From Rhodocyclaceae bacterium (GTDB lineage Bacteria; Pseudomonadota; Gammaproteobacteria; Burkholderiales; Rhodocyclaceae): 49,590 nucleotides of DNA. The DNA lies in NCBI GenBank assembly GCA_030652245.1, contig JAUSBB010000207.1, positions 1 through 49,590 of the forward strand, in the 5' to 3' direction. Position 1 is the first letter of the stretch. Each line of letters starts with the position of its first letter. Below, in pieces: positions 40,211-49,590 of this stretch. Below the pieces are notes generated by a model. The model had not been told where the DNA came from, ran no database searches, and saw only the letters and a program-made list of their open reading frames with translations. The position numbers were made by a program, and so were the translations under genes.

Positions 40211-41248
40211 ATGAAAACAACCACCCCATTCCAGCACTTGCACTGGCTAGCCGCTATGGCCGTGCTGGTGATCGCCGCGCAGTCAATCCTGTTGCCAGCA
40301 CCGGCTTTGGCCCAGCCAGCCACCACGCGGACCATCGAGCTACGCACGGTGCAACTTACCCTGCCCGCCGAGGCGGTTCTCGAAGCGACCCGGCAGGCCA
40401 CGGTGGCGACGCAGGTTTCGGGCCGCATCGTCGAAGTGCTGGTCGAGGCTGGACAGCGCGTCAAGGCCGGGCAACTGTTGATGCGGATCGACGCCCGCGA
40501 GGCCAGCGAAAATGCCGCTGCCGCCCGCGCGCAACTGGTGCAGGCCGAAGCCAATTTTCAGCGCACCCAGAACCTTTTCAAACAAAAATTCGTCAGCCAG
40601 GCTGCGCTCGACAAGGCCGAGGCCGATCTCAAGTCGGCGCGCGCCCAGGCGGCAGCGGCCGGCGCGGGGGTTTCGCATGCGGCGGTGACGGCACCGCTTG
40701 CCGGGATTGTTGCCGAACGGCATGCCGAGCTGGGCGAACTGGCCGCTCCCGGCCGACCGCTGGTGACCTTGTTCGAACCCAAGGGATTGCGTGCCATCGT
40801 CAGCATTCCGCAGTTCAAACTGAAGGATGCGCAGCGCGCCACGACGGCCAGGATCGAGTTTCCCGAAAGTCGGCTTGTGCTTCCCGGCGCCCGCATCGAG
40901 ATTCTGCCGACGGTCGATGCCAAGAGCCACACGGCGACGGCGCGGGTTTATCTGCCCGACAGCGCGGAGGTCCTGCAAGGCATCGTGCCAGGCATGGCGG
41001 CGCGGGTGCATTTCGTCGTCGGCACGGCGCAAAAATTGACCGTTCCTCCGACGGCCATTCTCCGCCGGGGCGAGATCAGCGCCGTGTATGTGCTCGGCAA
41101 CGGTCCGGCCAGGCTGCGTCAGGTGCGGCTTGGCGAGCCGGTGGCCGATGGCGAGATCGAAGTCCTGTCGGGCCTTGCCGCAGGCGAGACGGTGAGTCTC
41201 GATCCGGTGAAGACCGGCATCGAATTGAAGCAGATGCCGGGTAAATAA
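40211..41248 (+). CDS. RND efflux periplasmic adaptor subunit
   Basis: Signal peptide, VSGRIVEVLVEAGQRVKAGQLLMRID lipoyl-like motif, coiled coil. Confidence 0.9.
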   Translation: MKTTTPFQHLHWLAAMAVLVIAAQSILLPAPALAQPATTRTIELRTVQLTLPAEAVLEATRQATVATQVSGRIVEVLVEAGQRVKAGQLLMRIDAREASENAAAARAQLVQAEANFQRTQNLFKQKFVSQAALDKAEADLKSARAQAAAAGAGVSHAAVTAPLAGIVAERHAELGELAAPGRPLVTLFEPKGLRAIVSIPQFKLKDAQRATTARIEFPESRLVLPGARIEILPTVDAKSHTATARVYLPDSAEVLQGIVPGMAARVHFVVGTAQKLTVPPTAILRRGEISAVYVLGNGPARLRQVRLGEPVADGEIEVLSGLAAGETVSLDPVKTGIELKQMPGK

Positions 41249-41249
41249 A

Positions 41250-44200
41250 GTGGGCATTTCCGGACGCATCGCGGAGTATTTCCTCCGCAACTCGCTGACG
41301 CCGCTGATCGCGCTGATCGCGTTGCTCTTGGGCGTCTTCGCCACGCTGGTCACGCCGCGCGAGGAAGAGCCGCAGATCAACGTGACGATGGCCAACGTTT
41401 TCATTCCCTTCCCCGGCGCTGCCGTGAAGGATGTCGAAAACCTTGTCACGCGTCCGGCCGAGCAGGTGCTCTCGCGCATTGCCGGCATCGAGCATGTCTA
41501 TTCCGTATCGCGGCCAGGCATGGCGGTGATCACCGTGCAATACAAGGTGGGCGAGGAGCCGATCCAGGCGCTGGTGCGCCTCTACGACACCATCAACGCC
41601 CACAGCGACTGGGTTTCGCCGCATTTGGGCGTCGGCCAGCCGATCATCAAGCCGAAAGGCATCGACGACGTGCCCATCGTTTCGCTGACCTTCTGGAGCG
41701 CCGCTCACGACAAATCCGGCTTCGAGATGCAGCAGGTGGCGCGCGCGGTCGAAATCGAACTGAAGCGCATTCCCGGCACGCGCGATGTCGTCACCATCGG
41801 TGGCCCGGGCCATGTGGTGCGCGTTCTGATGGACGCGCAACGCATGAATGCGCACGGCGTCACGGCACAGGATCTGAAGGCGGCCTTGCAAGTATCGAAC
41901 GCCTCGCAACCGGCGGGTAGTCTGGTCAGCGGCAATCGGGAGTTGCTGGTGCAGACCGGCACCTACCTGGAATCCGCCGCCGATGTGAGGAAACTCGTGG
42001 TTGGCGTGCATGGGCAAAAACCCGTGTTCATGTCCGACGTGGCCCAGGTGATCGACGGCCCCGATCAGCCCAGTCGCTACGTCTGGCATGGCGCAAAAGG
42101 CGCCGAGTTCCCGGCTGTGACACTGGCGGTATCGAAAAAACCGGGCGTGAACGCGGCCGATGTCGCTGCCGGCGTGATTGCGCGCATGGAAAGCCTCAAG
42201 GGCACGGTCATCCCGGAAGGGACCGAGTTCACCGTGACGCGCAATTACGGCGAGACGGCGACCGACAAGGCGCAGAAGTTGATTGGCAAGCTCGCCTTTG
42301 CCACCGCCTTTGTCGTGCTGCTGGTGCTGTTCGCGCTGGGCCGCCGCGAAGCGGTCATTGTCGGCGTGGCGGTGTCGCTGACCTTGGCGGCAACCCTGTT
42401 TGCCTCCTGGGCCTGGGGCTTCACGCTCAACCGCGTGTCGCTGTTCGCCCTGATCTTTTCCATCGGCATCCTTGTGGACGACGCCATTGTCGTGGTGGAG
42501 AACATCCACCGCTGGCAGGCGCTCGAACCGGACAAGCCCTTGTGGCAGATTATTCCGCGGGCGGTTGACGAGGTCGGCGGGCCGACCATTCTGGCCACCT
42601 TCACCGTGATTGCCGCGCTCCTGCCGATGGCCTTCGTCAGCGGCCTGATGGGCCCCTACATGAGCCCGATTCCGATCAATGCCTCGCTGGGCATGTTCAT
42701 CTCGCTCGCCATCGCGTTTGTCATCACGCCCTGGCTGGCGCTGAAGCTCATGAAACCGGCGTCTCACGCCCATGTCGAGCCCGCCGGAGCGGGAAAGCTG
42801 GAGCGTTTGTTCCGTCGTGTGCTGACCCCATTCCTGGACCCGCAAAGCGGCCGCCGGATGCGCGCGTTGCTGTGGAGTGGCGTTGTCGTGATGATTCTCG
42901 CCTCGGTGTCGCTGGGCGTGTTCAAGCTCGTTGTGATGAAGATGCTGCCCTTCGACAACAAGAGCGAATTCCAGATCGTGCTCGACATGCCGGTCGGCAC
43001 GCCAGTCGAGGAGACCGCGCGCGTGCTGCGCGAGATGGCCGCCGAACTCGCGCCAGTGCCCGAGATCAAGGATTACCAGGCTTACGCCGGCACGGCCAGC
43101 CCGATCAACTTCAATGGCCTGGTGCGCCAGTATTACCTGCGCGCCAACCCCGAAATGGGCGACATCCAGGTCAATCTGGTCGACCGCCACCAACGCGACC
43201 GCCAGAGTCATGCAATCGCCGTGTCGGTGCGCGAGCGGGTCATGGCGGTTGCCGCAAAGAGCGGCGGCAACGCCAAGGTGGTGGAAGTGCCGCCCGGCCC
43301 GCCGGTGCTCTCGCCCATCGTCGCCGAAGTTTACGGCCCCGACTATGCCGGCCAGATCGCGGTGGCGAAACGGGTGCGCGAAGCCTTCGCCGGCACGGCC
43401 GATATTCTCGGCGTCGATGACAGCGTCGACGCGGACAACGACAAGGTGGTGCTGCGCGTCAATCAGGCCAAGGCCGCGTTGCTCGGCGTGGCGCAAAAGG
43501 ACATCGTCGAGACGGTGCGCATGGGCCTCTCCGGCGAGGATGTGACGCCGCTGCATGACGGCGAGGCGAAATACGAAATTCCCGTGCGCATCACCCTGCC
43601 GGCCGAGCGGCAGGCCAGCCTTGATTCGCTGCTGAATCTGAAAGTGCGCGCGTTGCCCGCTTACGGTGGACAGCTCGTGCCGATCTCCGAAGTGGTCGAG
43701 GCGCGGCGCGCACCGCGCGAAAAGGTGGTTTATCACAAGGACCTGCTGCCGGTCGTGTATGTCGTCGGCGACATGGGCGGCAAGCTCGATTCGCCGCTCT
43801 ATGGCATGTTCGATATCCGCGCGAAATTGAAGGACCTGCCGCTCGAACAAGGCGGCAAGCTCGGCGAATACTTCATCAAACAGCCGCAGGACCCCTACGC
43901 CGGCTATGCCGTGAAGTGGGACGGCGAATGGCAGGTGACCTACGAGACCTTCCGCGACATGGGCCTGGCCTATGCCGTCGGCCTGCTATTGATTTATCTG
44001 CTCGTTGTGGCGCAGTTCAAGTCCTATCTCGTGCCGCTCATCATCATGGCGCCGATCCCGCTCACCATCATCGGCGTGATGCCCGGCCACGCCCTGTTCG
44101 GCGCGCAATTCACCGCGACCTCGATGATCGGCATGATCGCGCTGGCCGGCATCATCGTGCGCAACTCGATCCTGCTGGTCGACTTCATCAACCAGCAGGT

Positions 44201-44444
44201 CGGGGAGGGCATGGACTTCGCCGAGGCGGTCATCCAGGCCGCCGCCGTGCGCGCCAAGCCGATCGCGCTGACGGGGCTGGCCGCCATGCTCGGCGCGCTG
44301 TTCATCCTCGACGACCCGATCTTCTCTGGTCTGGCGCTGGCGCTGATCTTCGGTATCCTGGTGTCTACCGTGCTGACGCTGGTGGTGATTCCCGTTCTCT
44401 ACTTCGCGGCCATGCGCCGCCGTTTCCAAGGAGCAGCACCATGA
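41250..44444 (+). CDS. RND efflux transporter permease subunit
   Basis: 1064 aa; IGILVDDAIVVVENIHR, GIIVRNSILLVDFINQ. Confidence 0.93.
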   Translation: MGISGRIAEYFLRNSLTPLIALIALLLGVFATLVTPREEEPQINVTMANVFIPFPGAAVKDVENLVTRPAEQVLSRIAGIEHVYSVSRPGMAVITVQYKVGEEPIQALVRLYDTINAHSDWVSPHLGVGQPIIKPKGIDDVPIVSLTFWSAAHDKSGFEMQQVARAVEIELKRIPGTRDVVTIGGPGHVVRVLMDAQRMNAHGVTAQDLKAALQVSNASQPAGSLVSGNRELLVQTGTYLESAADVRKLVVGVHGQKPVFMSDVAQVIDGPDQPSRYVWHGAKGAEFPAVTLAVSKKPGVNAADVAAGVIARMESLKGTVIPEGTEFTVTRNYGETATDKAQKLIGKLAFATAFVVLLVLFALGRREAVIVGVAVSLTLAATLFASWAWGFTLNRVSLFALIFSIGILVDDAIVVVENIHRWQALEPDKPLWQIIPRAVDEVGGPTILATFTVIAALLPMAFVSGLMGPYMSPIPINASLGMFISLAIAFVITPWLALKLMKPASHAHVEPAGAGKLERLFRRVLTPFLDPQSGRRMRALLWSGVVVMILASVSLGVFKLVVMKMLPFDNKSEFQIVLDMPVGTPVEETARVLREMAAELAPVPEIKDYQAYAGTASPINFNGLVRQYYLRANPEMGDIQVNLVDRHQRDRQSHAIAVSVRERVMAVAAKSGGNAKVVEVPPGPPVLSPIVAEVYGPDYAGQIAVAKRVREAFAGTADILGVDDSVDADNDKVVLRVNQAKAALLGVAQKDIVETVRMGLSGEDVTPLHDGEAKYEIPVRITLPAERQASLDSLLNLKVRALPAYGGQLVPISEVVEARRAPREKVVYHKDLLPVVYVVGDMGGKLDSPLYGMFDIRAKLKDLPLEQGGKLGEYFIKQPQDPYAGYAVKWDGEWQVTYETFRDMGLAYAVGLLLIYLLVVAQFKSYLVPLIIMAPIPLTIIGVMPGHALFGAQFTATSMIGMIALAGIIVRNSILLVDFINQQVGEGMDFAEAVIQAAAVRAKPIALTGLAAMLGALFILDDPIFSGLALALIFGILVSTVLTLVVIPVLYFAAMRRRFQGAAP

Positions 44445-44680
44445 CCGTCAATCGCATCGTCCGCATCGTCGCCGGCTTTTTCATCATGCTTTCGCTCGTC
44501 CTCGCCCATTTCACGGGGCAGGTCGACATGAGCAAGCTGTCCTGGCTCTGGTTCACCGCCTTCGTCGGCGCCAACCTGTTTCAGAGCGGTTTCACCACCT
44601 TCTGCCCGCTCGACACCATCCTCAAGAAGCTCGGCGTCCCCGAGACGGCGGCCAACTGCAAGACCGGCGGCTGCGGCTGA
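44441..44680 (+). CDS. DUF2892-like small membrane protein
   Basis: MTVNRIVRIVAGFFIMLSLVLAHF...FTAFVGANLFQSGFTTFCPLDTILKKLGV; overlaps RND stop codon. Confidence 0.82.
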   Translation: MTVNRIVRIVAGFFIMLSLVLAHFTGQVDMSKLSWLWFTAFVGANLFQSGFTTFCPLDTILKKLGVPETAANCKTGGCG

Positions 44681-44713
44681 CGCCGTCCTGGTGTTGGCAG
44701 CGGTCCGGCTGAC

Positions 44714-44737
44714 GCCGTCCAGCCAGCGCCGACTTTA
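44714..44737 (+). repeat. Dispersed repeat, copy 6
   Basis: GCCGTCCAGCCAGCGCCGACTTTA; hairpin GGCTG-acgccgtc-CAGCC overlaps its 5' half. Confidence 0.8.
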
Positions 44738-44812
44738 GATTACTCCAGCAGTCCTGGCGAATGACAATCCTCGGCTATACTGACAGAGTAAGTTGGATAT
44801 GGAGCATATGCC

Positions 44813-45067
44813 ATGTTGCAAATGAAAATGTCAGAAGGTGGAAGGGTTGTAATACCTGCCGAGATACGCCATTCGATGGGTCTCAAGGAAGGTGATACGG
44901 TGCTGTTCGATCTGCGCGACGGCGAAGCGGTGCTCACCACCCGCAAGGCGCGGCTCGCCCGGGCGCGCGCCATGTTTCGGCAATATGTCCCCGAGGGCAG
45001 CCCTTCACTCGCCGACGAGCTGATCGCCGAACGTCGCGCCGAGGCCGTTCGCGAAGAATCGGCATGA
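44813..45067 (+). CDS. vapB: AbrB/MazE-type antitoxin (VapB)
   Basis: GGRVVIPAEIRHSMGLKEGDTVLFDL; followed by a PIN-domain gene. Confidence 0.9.
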   Translation: MLQMKMSEGGRVVIPAEIRHSMGLKEGDTVLFDLRDGEAVLTTRKARLARARAMFRQYVPEGSPSLADELIAERRAEAVREESA

Positions 45068-45471
45068 CAGGGGTTGTTCTCGACGCTTCCGCCGTGCTGG
45101 CCTACCTGCATGGCGAGCCGGGCTGGACAACCGTCGAAAACGCACTCATCACCCAGGCCTGCGCGGTCACGGCGGCGAATCAGGCAGAAATCGTCGCCCG
45201 CTCTCTGGATCGGGGCGTGGCGCCTGACGCCGTGATGACCATCCTCGCCGAACTCGGCTATGCGGTGATCGACATTACCGCCGTCGACGGACAGGAAGCT
45301 GGAATGTTGCGCCCCGCTACCCGATCGCATGGTTTGAGCCTCGGCGATCGCCTCTGCCTCTCCGTGGCACGTCGGGTCAATGCCGCCGTGCTGACCGCCG
45401 ACCGCCCTTGGCTTGATCTGGCCGAGGCGCTGGGCCTCGACATCCAGTGCATTCGCCCGGATAGCCCTTGA
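45064..45471 (+). CDS. vapC: PIN-domain toxin (VapC)
   Basis: VVLDASAVLAYLHGEPG, HGLSLGDRLCLSVAR; overlaps vapB. Confidence 0.9.
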   Translation: MTGVVLDASAVLAYLHGEPGWTTVENALITQACAVTAANQAEIVARSLDRGVAPDAVMTILAELGYAVIDITAVDGQEAGMLRPATRSHGLSLGDRLCLSVARRVNAAVLTADRPWLDLAEALGLDIQCIRPDSP

Positions 45472-45476
45472 CGGCC

Positions 45477-46079
45477 ATGACGCCAACCGATTCCCCGGCC
45501 TATGCGCGCATCTTCGCGGCGCTGGGCAAGAACGGTGGATTGACCCGCGAGGAAATCGCCCGGGCCGCGCATGTCGGCGTCACCACGCTATCGGGGGGCG
45601 GCTATCTGCAGCGCCTGCGGCGTGAGCGGATCATCTTCATCTCGGGCTGGCGGCGCGCGGCATCGGGGGCCTTTTCGATCCCGCAGTTTTCGCTCGGCGG
45701 CGGGCCGGATTTTCCTCGGCCGAAAGTGGATGCGGCCAATCGCGCCGCGCCGGGCATGCGCCGCCTGCTCGCCGCGATCGAACAGCACGGCCCGCTGGAT
45801 TATCGCCAGGCCGCCGCCCTGGCCGGGCTGTCGCCGCACACCGTGAAAAATGCCGGCTATGTCGAAGCGTTGTTTCAGCAGCGCCGCATCCATGTGTGCG
45901 GCTGGCTGCGCTCGCAAAGCGGGCCGGCCCGCGCGTTATTCGCGGCGGGCGATGGCGCGGATGTCCCGTGTCCGAAACCGTTGACCAGTGGTGAAAAGAG
46001 TCGCGCATACCGCCGCCGCCGTCTTGCGGCCAGCGCCGCCACCAATTTCGCCGCTCAATTGCGGTTGTTGGTGGGATAG
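45477..46079 (+). CDS. Tandem-duplicated winged-helix-like protein downstream of vapBC
   Basis: Two similar about 75 aa units (FAALGKNGGLTREEIARAAHVGVTTL...GYLQRLRRERIIFISGWRR and LAAIEQHGPLDYRQAAALAGLSPHTV...GYVEALFQQRRIHVCGWLR). Confidence 0.75.
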   Translation: MTPTDSPAYARIFAALGKNGGLTREEIARAAHVGVTTLSGGGYLQRLRRERIIFISGWRRAASGAFSIPQFSLGGGPDFPRPKVDAANRAAPGMRRLLAAIEQHGPLDYRQAAALAGLSPHTVKNAGYVEALFQQRRIHVCGWLRSQSGPARALFAAGDGADVPCPKPLTSGEKSRAYRRRRLAASAATNFAAQLRLLVG

Positions 46080-46102
46080 CCGTCCCGCCAGCGCCGACTT
46101 TT
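46079..46102 (+). repeat. Dispersed 24 bp repeat, copy 7
   Basis: GCCGTCCCGCCAGCGCCGACTTTT; begins at the last base of the upstream stop codon. Confidence 0.85.
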
Positions 46103-46118
46103 ACGGCGCCCCGCGCTT

Positions 46119-46412
46119 TCAGAAAGTCAATTTCCGCACATCCCGCGCATGATGCAGGACGCGCAGCACGGTGATGTCTTCATCTCCGGCCAGGTAGAAC
46201 AAAATGTAGGGCGTGGAAGTCGGCCAGCTCCGCACTTCCTCGGCAAGATCGGGTCGGGAACGGCCCATCAAGGGTTGAGTGGATAAGGTCTTTGCCTCGC
46301 GCTCGATGGTATCCAGCATGCGGTCGGCGGCGGCGGGATTTTCTTCGGCGATGTAAAGCCAGGTTTCGAGCAGATCCGTTTGCGCGCTCCGGGCATGCAG
46401 CACACGCCCCAT
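46119..46412 (-). CDS. parE: ParE/RelE family toxin
   Basis: LHARSAQTDLLETWLYIAEENPAAADRMLDTIE; partner antitoxin upstream. Confidence 0.88.
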   Translation of the reverse strand: MGRVLHARSAQTDLLETWLYIAEENPAAADRMLDTIEREAKTLSTQPLMGRSRPDLAEEVRSWPTSTPYILFYLAGDEDITVLRVLHHARDVRKLTF

Positions 46413-46684
46413 CAGTCTGCTGTCCTGGCTTGCAGGTTTGCGCGGCCCTGGGCCTTTATCTCGCTCATGTCGATAACGTCAACGCGGCCGGCGCGCACGT
46501 CCGCCATGCCCTGGGCGATGTCCGCCCTCAATGCGGCCAGGCTGGAAGCTTGTACTGTTTGATAGGCTTCAAACAGGCGCAATGCCTCGCGGATCACCTC
46601 GCTGGCGGAACCATACAAACCGGAGGCAACGTGCTCACGCACGCGATGTTCAAGCTCGGCGGGCAGGGATACGTTAAGGGACAT
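46412..46684 (-). CDS. parD: ParD-like antitoxin
   Basis: MSLNVSLPAELEHRVREHVASGLYGSASEVIREALRLFE. Confidence 0.88.
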   Translation of the reverse strand: MSLNVSLPAELEHRVREHVASGLYGSASEVIREALRLFEAYQTVQASSLAALRADIAQGMADVRAGRVDVIDMSEIKAQGRANLQARTAD

Positions 46685-46756
46685 GGCGTTTTTCCGGATA
46701 TGTCAGACCTTGCCATTGTATGACAAGCCTGCAGATGCGTCACTTTTTCTAACGCA

Positions 46757-46864
46757 GATTCGGCGTAACTACTCAGGTACCGGCTACAAAGCCCCTCTCC
46801 CCCGCCCCTCTCCCGCAGGGGGAGAGGGGAGAAAAGCGCCTACCTGAGTAGTTACGATTCGGCG
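46757..46864. mobile_element. MITE-like element with terminal inverted repeats and flanking direct repeats
   Basis: CGTAACTACTCAGGTA (46764-46779) / TACCTGAGTAGTTACG (46841-46856) 16 bp perfect IR; GATTCGGCG direct repeats at 46757-46765 and 46856-46864; internal CCCCTCTCCC...GGGAGAGGGG hairpin. Confidence 0.7.
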
Positions 46865-46872
46865 CAGTCTTT

Positions 46873-48519
46873 TCAAACCCGAAAGCGCGCCACCGATTGA
46901 TCGAGTTCGGCGGCCAGTGTGTGCAGGCGCTCGGCGGCGGCGGTGGTCTGGCGCACGCTGGCGCTGTTTTCTTCCGCCCTGGTGGCGATGCGCTCGACGC
47001 CCCGGGCGATTTCCTGGGCGGCGACCGACTGCTCATCCAGGGCGCTGCCGATGTCGTCGACGGCGGCGCGCACCTGTTCGGCACCGGCTTGAATACCTGC
47101 TATCGACTCGCCGGCCTGATGGGCGAGCTTGACGCCGTCATCGACGCGGGCGACGCCGGCCTCCATCTCCTGCGCGGCGCGACGGGCGCCGGCCTGCACC
47201 TTGCCGATCACTCCGGCGATGGTCTGCGTCGAGGTGGCGGTGCGCTCCGCCAGTTTTCTCACCTCGTCGGCGACCACCGCGAAACCGCGGCCCTGCTCGC
47301 CCGCCCGCGCCGCCTCGATGGCGGCATTCAGCGCCAGCAGGTTGGTCTGGTCGGCCACTTCGCGGATGACGTTGATGATCGAGGTGATCTCGTTCGAATA
47401 GCTTTCCATCTCGCGGATGGTGGCGGCCGCGTCATTGACGGCGGAAGCCACCTGGCGCATTTCCCCGGCCGCCGCATGCACTACCTGGCCGCCGTCCTGC
47501 GCGGCGGCGCCCGCGCCGCTGGCGACCGTGCGGGCTTCCCTGGCATGGTCGCGCACCTGATCGAACGAGACCGACATTTCCTCGACCGCCGCGGCCATGC
47601 CGGAAGCGGCTTCGCTTTGCGCCTCGGTGGCGGCGGCCGACTGGCGGGCCGCGCCGGTCAGTTCTTCGGCGGCGCGGGAAAGCTCTCGGGCGCTTTGTTG
47701 CGAGGCCCAGACCATGGCCCGCAGGCCGTCCTGCATGTGGGTAAAGGCCGCCAGCAGGCGGCCGGCTTCATCTTTTCCGCCGGCCGGCACTTGAGTGGTC
47801 AGGTCGCCACCGGCAATCGCCTCGGCGATGCCCACCGATGTGTTGATGGGCCCGGCGATGGCGCGGGCGAGAAACCAGGAGAAAGCGCCGACGCCGGCCA
47901 ACCCGCCGAAGACGATGATGGCGAACAGCAGGGTGCCGGAGCGATTGGCTTCATGCTGGGTCTCGTAGGTTTCTTTCGCCACGCTGATCTGATAGTCGAT
48001 CAATCTGTCGAGCGCCGCCTGCGCCGCCTGGCCTTCGGTGCGCTGCGCCACGAGCAGCGCGTTCAGCATCGCGTAGGAGTAATTGCCCCCCTTGATCTGC
48101 TCCAGCAGGCCGGCGGCGGTTTCAACCCAGACCTTGCGCTTGGCGGCGAAATCCGCCGCGAGCCGTTTTTCCTCCTCGGTGAGATAGGTGGCCATGTATT
48201 TGTTCCACAGCGCGGTGATCTCGACGCGCCGCTGGGCGAATCGCTCGGGATGCACATCGACCGCATGATCATGCGCCGCCGCCAGCGGCCCCTTCGGGTC
48301 GTGCTGCATGGCCAGCAGAATCTCGCGCGTGTTGTCGCTGAGCAGTGTGCTGATTTTCCCAAGGTCCTGAAGGGGGACGGTGCGATCCGCATACACAGAT
48401 TCGAGCGCACTGACGGCATTGTTGCCGAGCTTCAAGCCAATGCCGGCGACGGCCAAGAGCAGCGTCGCGTTGACCAGCATGAGGATCATTAACCGTGTGC
48501 CGATGGAAAGATTATTCAT
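46873..48519 (-). CDS. Methyl-accepting chemotaxis protein
   Basis: Signalling tip [50 protein letters not shown]-like region. Confidence 0.95.
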   Translation of the reverse strand: MNNLSIGTRLMILMLVNATLLLAVAGIGLKLGNNAVSALESVYADRTVPLQDLGKISTLLSDNTREILLAMQHDPKGPLAAAHDHAVDVHPERFAQRRVEITALWNKYMATYLTEEEKRLAADFAAKRKVWVETAAGLLEQIKGGNYSYAMLNALLVAQRTEGQAAQAALDRLIDYQISVAKETYETQHEANRSGTLLFAIIVFGGLAGVGAFSWFLARAIAGPINTSVGIAEAIAGGDLTTQVPAGGKDEAGRLLAAFTHMQDGLRAMVWASQQSARELSRAAEELTGAARQSAAATEAQSEAASGMAAAVEEMSVSFDQVRDHAREARTVASGAGAAAQDGGQVVHAAAGEMRQVASAVNDAAATIREMESYSNEITSIINVIREVADQTNLLALNAAIEAARAGEQGRGFAVVADEVRKLAERTATSTQTIAGVIGKVQAGARRAAQEMEAGVARVDDGVKLAHQAGESIAGIQAGAEQVRAAVDDIGSALDEQSVAAQEIARGVERIATRAEENSASVRQTTAAAERLHTLAAELDQSVARFRV

Positions 48520-49590
48520 GGGGCAGTCTCCGCGTGGATGGGGTTGTTCATCAAGTGTTCGTGCCAGGCCTCGGCCGGCGCCGGGCGGCCGAAGAGATAG
48601 CCTTGCAGGTAGTCGCAGCCTTGCCCGCCGAGGGTTTGCCGTTGCGCCGCCGTCTCGATGCCTTCGGCGACGACCTTGAGGCCGAGCGTATGCGCCAGCA
48701 GGACGGTGGCGGCGCAGATGGCGGCGTCGTTGGGGTCGGTTTCGACATCGCGCACAAAGGCGCGGTCGATCTTGAGCACGTGGATCGGCAGCAATTTCAG
48801 ATAGGCGAGCGAGGAATAGCCGGTGCCGAAATCGTCGATGGCGAGCGTTACGCCCAGCCGATGCAGATCGTTCAGGCGCGCGATGCCCCGTTCCGGGTCG
48901 TCCATCGCGACGGATTCGGTGATCTCGATCTCCAGTGCGCCGGGCGGAATGCCGTGCCGGTCGATGGCCGCCTGCACGCGGTGGGCCAGATCGGCGGTGC
49001 GCAACTGGCGCGCGGAGAGATTGACCGCCATGCAGAGGCCGGTAAAGCCTTGCGCCCGCCAGGCGGCGAGCTGGCGGCAGGCGGTGTCGAGCACCCAGGC
49101 GCCGATCGGTTCGATCAGGCCGGATTCCTCGGCGACGGGGATGAAATCGGCTGGCGACACAAAGCCGCGCACCGGATGGCGCCAGCGCAACAGGGCCTCG
49201 AAGCCATGGATGCGCCCATCCGCCGCCGCGACCTGCGGCTGGTAGTGCAGACCGAGCTGCCCGGCTTCGAGCGCGCCGCGCAGGTCGGCTTCCAGTTCGA
49301 GCCGCGCCAGTGCGCGCACGCCCATCGCGGCGTCGAAAAACTGGATGTTGGCGCGACCCTGCCCCTTGGCGTGGTACATGGCGGCGTCGGCATGCTTGAG
49401 CAGCGTCGCGCCGTCCGCGCCGTCGGCGGGAAACATGGCGACGCCGATGGAGGCGCCCGAATGCAGGGTGCGTCCCCCGATCGCGTAAGGCGCGGCGAGC
49501 GCATCGAGCAGCTTGCCCGCCACGGGCAGGGCGTCGCCGGCGGCCGCCAGTTTCGCGAGCACGACGACGAACTCGTCGCCGCCCAGGCGG
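48516..49590 (-). CDS. GGDEF/EAL domain protein, truncated at window edge
   Basis: Ends with [16 protein letters not shown] (GGDEF) then an EAL domain ([59 protein letters not shown]). Confidence 0.93.
   Translation of the reverse strand, partial: RLGGDEFVVVLAKLAAAGDALPVAGKLLDALAAPYAIGGRTLHSGASIGVAMFPADGADGATLLKHADAAMYHAKGQGRANIQFFDAAMGVRALARLELEADLRGALEAGQLGLHYQPQVAAADGRIHGFEALLRWRHPVRGFVSPADFIPVAEESGLIEPIGAWVLDTACRQLAAWRAQGFTGLCMAVNLSARQLRTADLAHRVQAAIDRHGIPPGALEIEITESVAMDDPERGIARLNDLHRLGVTLAIDDFGTGYSSLAYLKLLPIHVLKIDRAFVRDVETDPNDAAICAATVLLAHTLGLKVVAEGIETAAQRQTLGGQGCDYLQGYLFGRPAPAEAWHEHLMNNPIHAETAP

Noticed and set aside
41076-43850. 924 aa minus-strand ORF opposite the RND permease gene
   Set aside because: Antisense to a clear RND transporter; His/Arg/Gly-rich composition typical of shadow frames in GC-rich DNA

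Overview
High-GC window from a bacterial chromosome. Gene content and order (yicC-gmk-rpoZ-spoT, rplU-rpmA-obgE-proB, pilS-pilR-ampD) look betaproteobacterial, possibly Rhodocyclales-like; the taxon is inferred, not searched. Housekeeping blocks flank a respiratory cluster at about 4.2-20 kb. That cluster has a full ccmABCDEFGHI operon, two diheme cytochromes c, a monoheme cytochrome c, a nonaheme cytochrome c/cytochrome b fusion (CbcL-like architecture), an octaheme CxxCK cytochrome resembling octaheme nitrite reductase (ONR), and a second CcmF/CcmI-like pair beside it. Three CRP/FNR-type palindromes sit in its intergenic regions. The rest contains malic enzyme, a PBP7-like peptidase, lutABC, a CPA2 antiporter, an MFS transporter, an RND efflux system, a small accessory region (VapBC plus a duplicated-domain gene, and ParDE), an MCP and a partial GGDEF/EAL protein. 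Unexplained structure: a 23-24 bp dispersed repeat with at least seven copies, four inside coding regions in frame; a MITE-like element of about 90 bp with 16 bp inverted repeats and 9 bp direct repeats; and a tandem palindrome pair downstream of ampD. No CRISPR array was seen. All family names come from reading the sequence; no database search was run.
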